Positions 62,839 to 64,000 of a stretch of 64,000 nt of DNA are shown piece after piece; position 1 is the first letter of the stretch; the number at the start of each line of letters is the position of its first letter. The translations under genes were made by a program, and so were the position numbers. Under the pieces are notes generated by a model. That model made no database searches. It was not told the DNA's origin and saw only the letters and a list, made by a program, of their open reading frames with translations. Origin of the DNA: JACDAN01 sp963721345 (GTDB taxonomy: Bacteria > Actinomycetota > Thermoleophilia > Gaiellales > Gaiellaceae); contig CAVRIT010000001.1 in NCBI GenBank assembly GCA_963721345.1, forward strand, positions 1,922,001-1,986,000. The letters run 5' to 3'.

Positions 62839-63656
62839 GCGTTCCTGCGATCGAGGACCGTCTCCCGCGGCCCTCGGTGATGGGCGTGGTCAACGTCACG
62901 CCCGACTCCTTCTTCGACGGCGGCGTCCACCTCCGGCCCGAGCCTGCGGCGACGGCGGCGCGCCGGATGGTCGAGGACGGAGCGGCAATCGTCGACGTCG
63001 GCGGGGAGTCCACCCGGCCGGGGTCGGAGTCCGTGACGCTCGACGAGGAGCTCCGCCGCGTCGTCCCGGTGCTCGAGGCGGTGGCCGGCGAGGTGTCGAT
63101 CTCGATCGACACGGCGAAGGCTGAGGTTGCCCGGCGCGCGCTCGAGCTGGGCGCGGAGCTCGTGAACGACGTCACGGCGCTTCGCGGCGACTCCGAGCTG
63201 GCGGGCGTCGTCGCGGACAGCAGGGCATACCTTTGCCTGATGCACATGCTCGGCGAGCCGCGGACGATGCAGGACGACCCGCGCTACGACGACGTCGTCG
63301 ACGACGTCAAGGCGTTCCTGGAGGAACGGCTCGCCTTTGCGGTCTCCGCCGGCATTCCCGAGGAGCGCGTCTGCCTCGACCCCGGAATCGGCTTCGGGAA
63401 GACGGTCGAGCACAACTTCGAGCTGATCAGGCGGCTGGACGAGCTGGGAGAGCTCGGCCGGCCGCTCCTCGTCGGCGTCTCGCGAAAGAGCTCGCTCGGG
63501 AAGATCCTCGGCGACCCCGAGGCGAAGACGGGGTCGCTGTCGGCGAGCATCGGCGCGGCGGTCGTGGCGTACGAGCGAGGCGCGACCATCCTGCGCGTGC
63601 ACGACGTCCGGGAGCACGTGGAGGCGCTGACCGCGGCGCGGGCGGTGATCGGGTGA
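62835..63656 (+). CDS. folP: Dihydropteroate synthase
   Basis: Joins p-aminobenzoate to hydroxymethyl-dihydropterin pyrophosphate in folate synthesis; target of sulfonamides. GTG 62835 overlaps the upstream stop; 273 residues. SVMGVVNVTPDSFFDGG, VDVGGESTRPGSESV, SIDTAKAEVARRALELGAEL, LMHMLGEPRTMQ, CLDPGIGFGKTVEHNFEL and LLVGVSRKSSLGKIL are family signatures. The stop overlaps folB. Confidence 0.97.
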   Translation: MSVPAIEDRLPRPSVMGVVNVTPDSFFDGGVHLRPEPAATAARRMVEDGAAIVDVGGESTRPGSESVTLDEELRRVVPVLEAVAGEVSISIDTAKAEVARRALELGAELVNDVTALRGDSELAGVVADSRAYLCLMHMLGEPRTMQDDPRYDDVVDDVKAFLEERLAFAVSAGIPEERVCLDPGIGFGKTVEHNFELIRRLDELGELGRPLLVGVSRKSSLGKILGDPEAKTGSLSASIGAAVVAYERGATILRVHDVREHVEALTAARAVIG

Positions 63657-64000
63657 GCCTCCTGGTCGAGCTCGTCGGGCTCGAGGTCTTCGGGCGCCAC
63701 GGCGTGGACGACGACGAGCGCGAGCAGGGCCGCGTGTTCCTCTACGACGTGGAGCTGGAGGTCGACGCCCCCGCGTCCGACCGCCTCGAGGACACGGTCG
63801 ACTACCGGGCGGTGGCGGCCTGTGTGCGAGACGTCTCGGACGCCGCCTCCTACCGCCTGATCGAAACGCTGGCCGGCGCTGTCGCCGACGAGCTCGCCGC
63901 GAGATTTTCGGCGCGGCGCATTCGCGTCAGAGTGCGGAAGCCGGGCATCAGCCCGGCGGGCCTCACCGTCGAGTTTTCTTCGGCGACGGCAGAGCGAAGC
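63653..64000 (+). CDS. folB: Dihydroneopterin aldolase, 3' end cut by window edge
   Basis: Next step of folate synthesis, releasing hydroxymethyl-dihydropterin and glycolaldehyde. GTG 63653 (GTGA). 116 residues are visible: LVELVGLEVFGRHGVDDDER, EQGRVFLYDVELEVD, VDYRAVAACV, and the catalytic Lys in RVRVRKPGISPAG. No stop is reached before the edge, and only a few residues are probably missing. folK would be expected next. Confidence 0.95.
   Translation, partial: MSLLVELVGLEVFGRHGVDDDEREQGRVFLYDVELEVDAPASDRLEDTVDYRAVAACVRDVSDAASYRLIETLAGAVADELAARFSARRIRVRVRKPGISPAGLTVEFSSATAERS

Overview
The window is high-GC bacterial DNA with GTG/TTG-rich, tightly overlapping genes. It looks like an actinobacterial chromosome, possibly a deep-branching lineage such as Thermoleophilia. 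The support is the actinobacterial-style RpoB and RpoC sequences, the zinc-ribbon forms of S14, S4 and L36, a Ku protein, an orphan NarL-type regulator and secreted NlpC/P60, 3D-domain and L,D-transpeptidase enzymes. The lineage call is inference from the proteins; no 16S gene is present.

Layout. 1-545 (minus) is the 5' part of a secreted collagen-like protein. 790-9004 is rpoB-rpoC; rpoB carries an apparent single-base insertion. A membrane GAF-GGDEF diguanylate cyclase (minus) and a 323-bp hairpin-rich leader separate rpoC from a nearly continuous 21.5-kb ribosomal superoperon: rpsL-rpsG-fusA-tuf, S10 cluster, spc cluster with secY-adk-map-infA-rpmJ, alpha cluster with rpoA-rplQ, then truA. 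ligA, a PBP4-type carboxypeptidase, a NarL-type regulator and two coiled-coil cell-wall enzymes follow (32-39 kb). 38.9-50.9 kb holds lipid and general metabolism (acyl-CoA synthetase, CoA-transferase, two divergent acyl-CoA dehydrogenases, SDR) together with Ku, a Nif3-like protein, tRNA-Pro(CGG), a nitrilase, an HAD phosphatase and a beta-propeller/lysyl-oxidase fusion. 51-64 kb holds VanW, a thioesterase, a sirtuin, an L,D-transpeptidase, a lipid kinase, a nucleoside phosphorylase, a GNAT protein, a histidine phosphatase, then tilS-hpt-ftsH, a degenerate metallopeptidase, and folP-folB running off the right edge.

Most striking features. (1) Three copies of a 164-165-bp self-complementary element fill the rpsJ-rplC, rplW-rplB and rplN-rplX gaps. 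Each starts at the upstream stop codon and buries the downstream Shine-Dalgarno sequence in its terminal stem; the outer stem and apical loop differ between copies but stay complementary. (2) adk and truA appear to start at AUA codons overlapping the preceding stop. (3) Three genes (rpoB, the acyl-CoA synthetase gene, the SDR gene) are each broken by one extra G on the plus strand, which looks like a sequence-quality artefact. (4) RpoC has a large charged insertion, and several ribosomal proteins carry long low-complexity tails. (5) A lysyl-oxidase fusion and a collagen-like protein occur in the same window.
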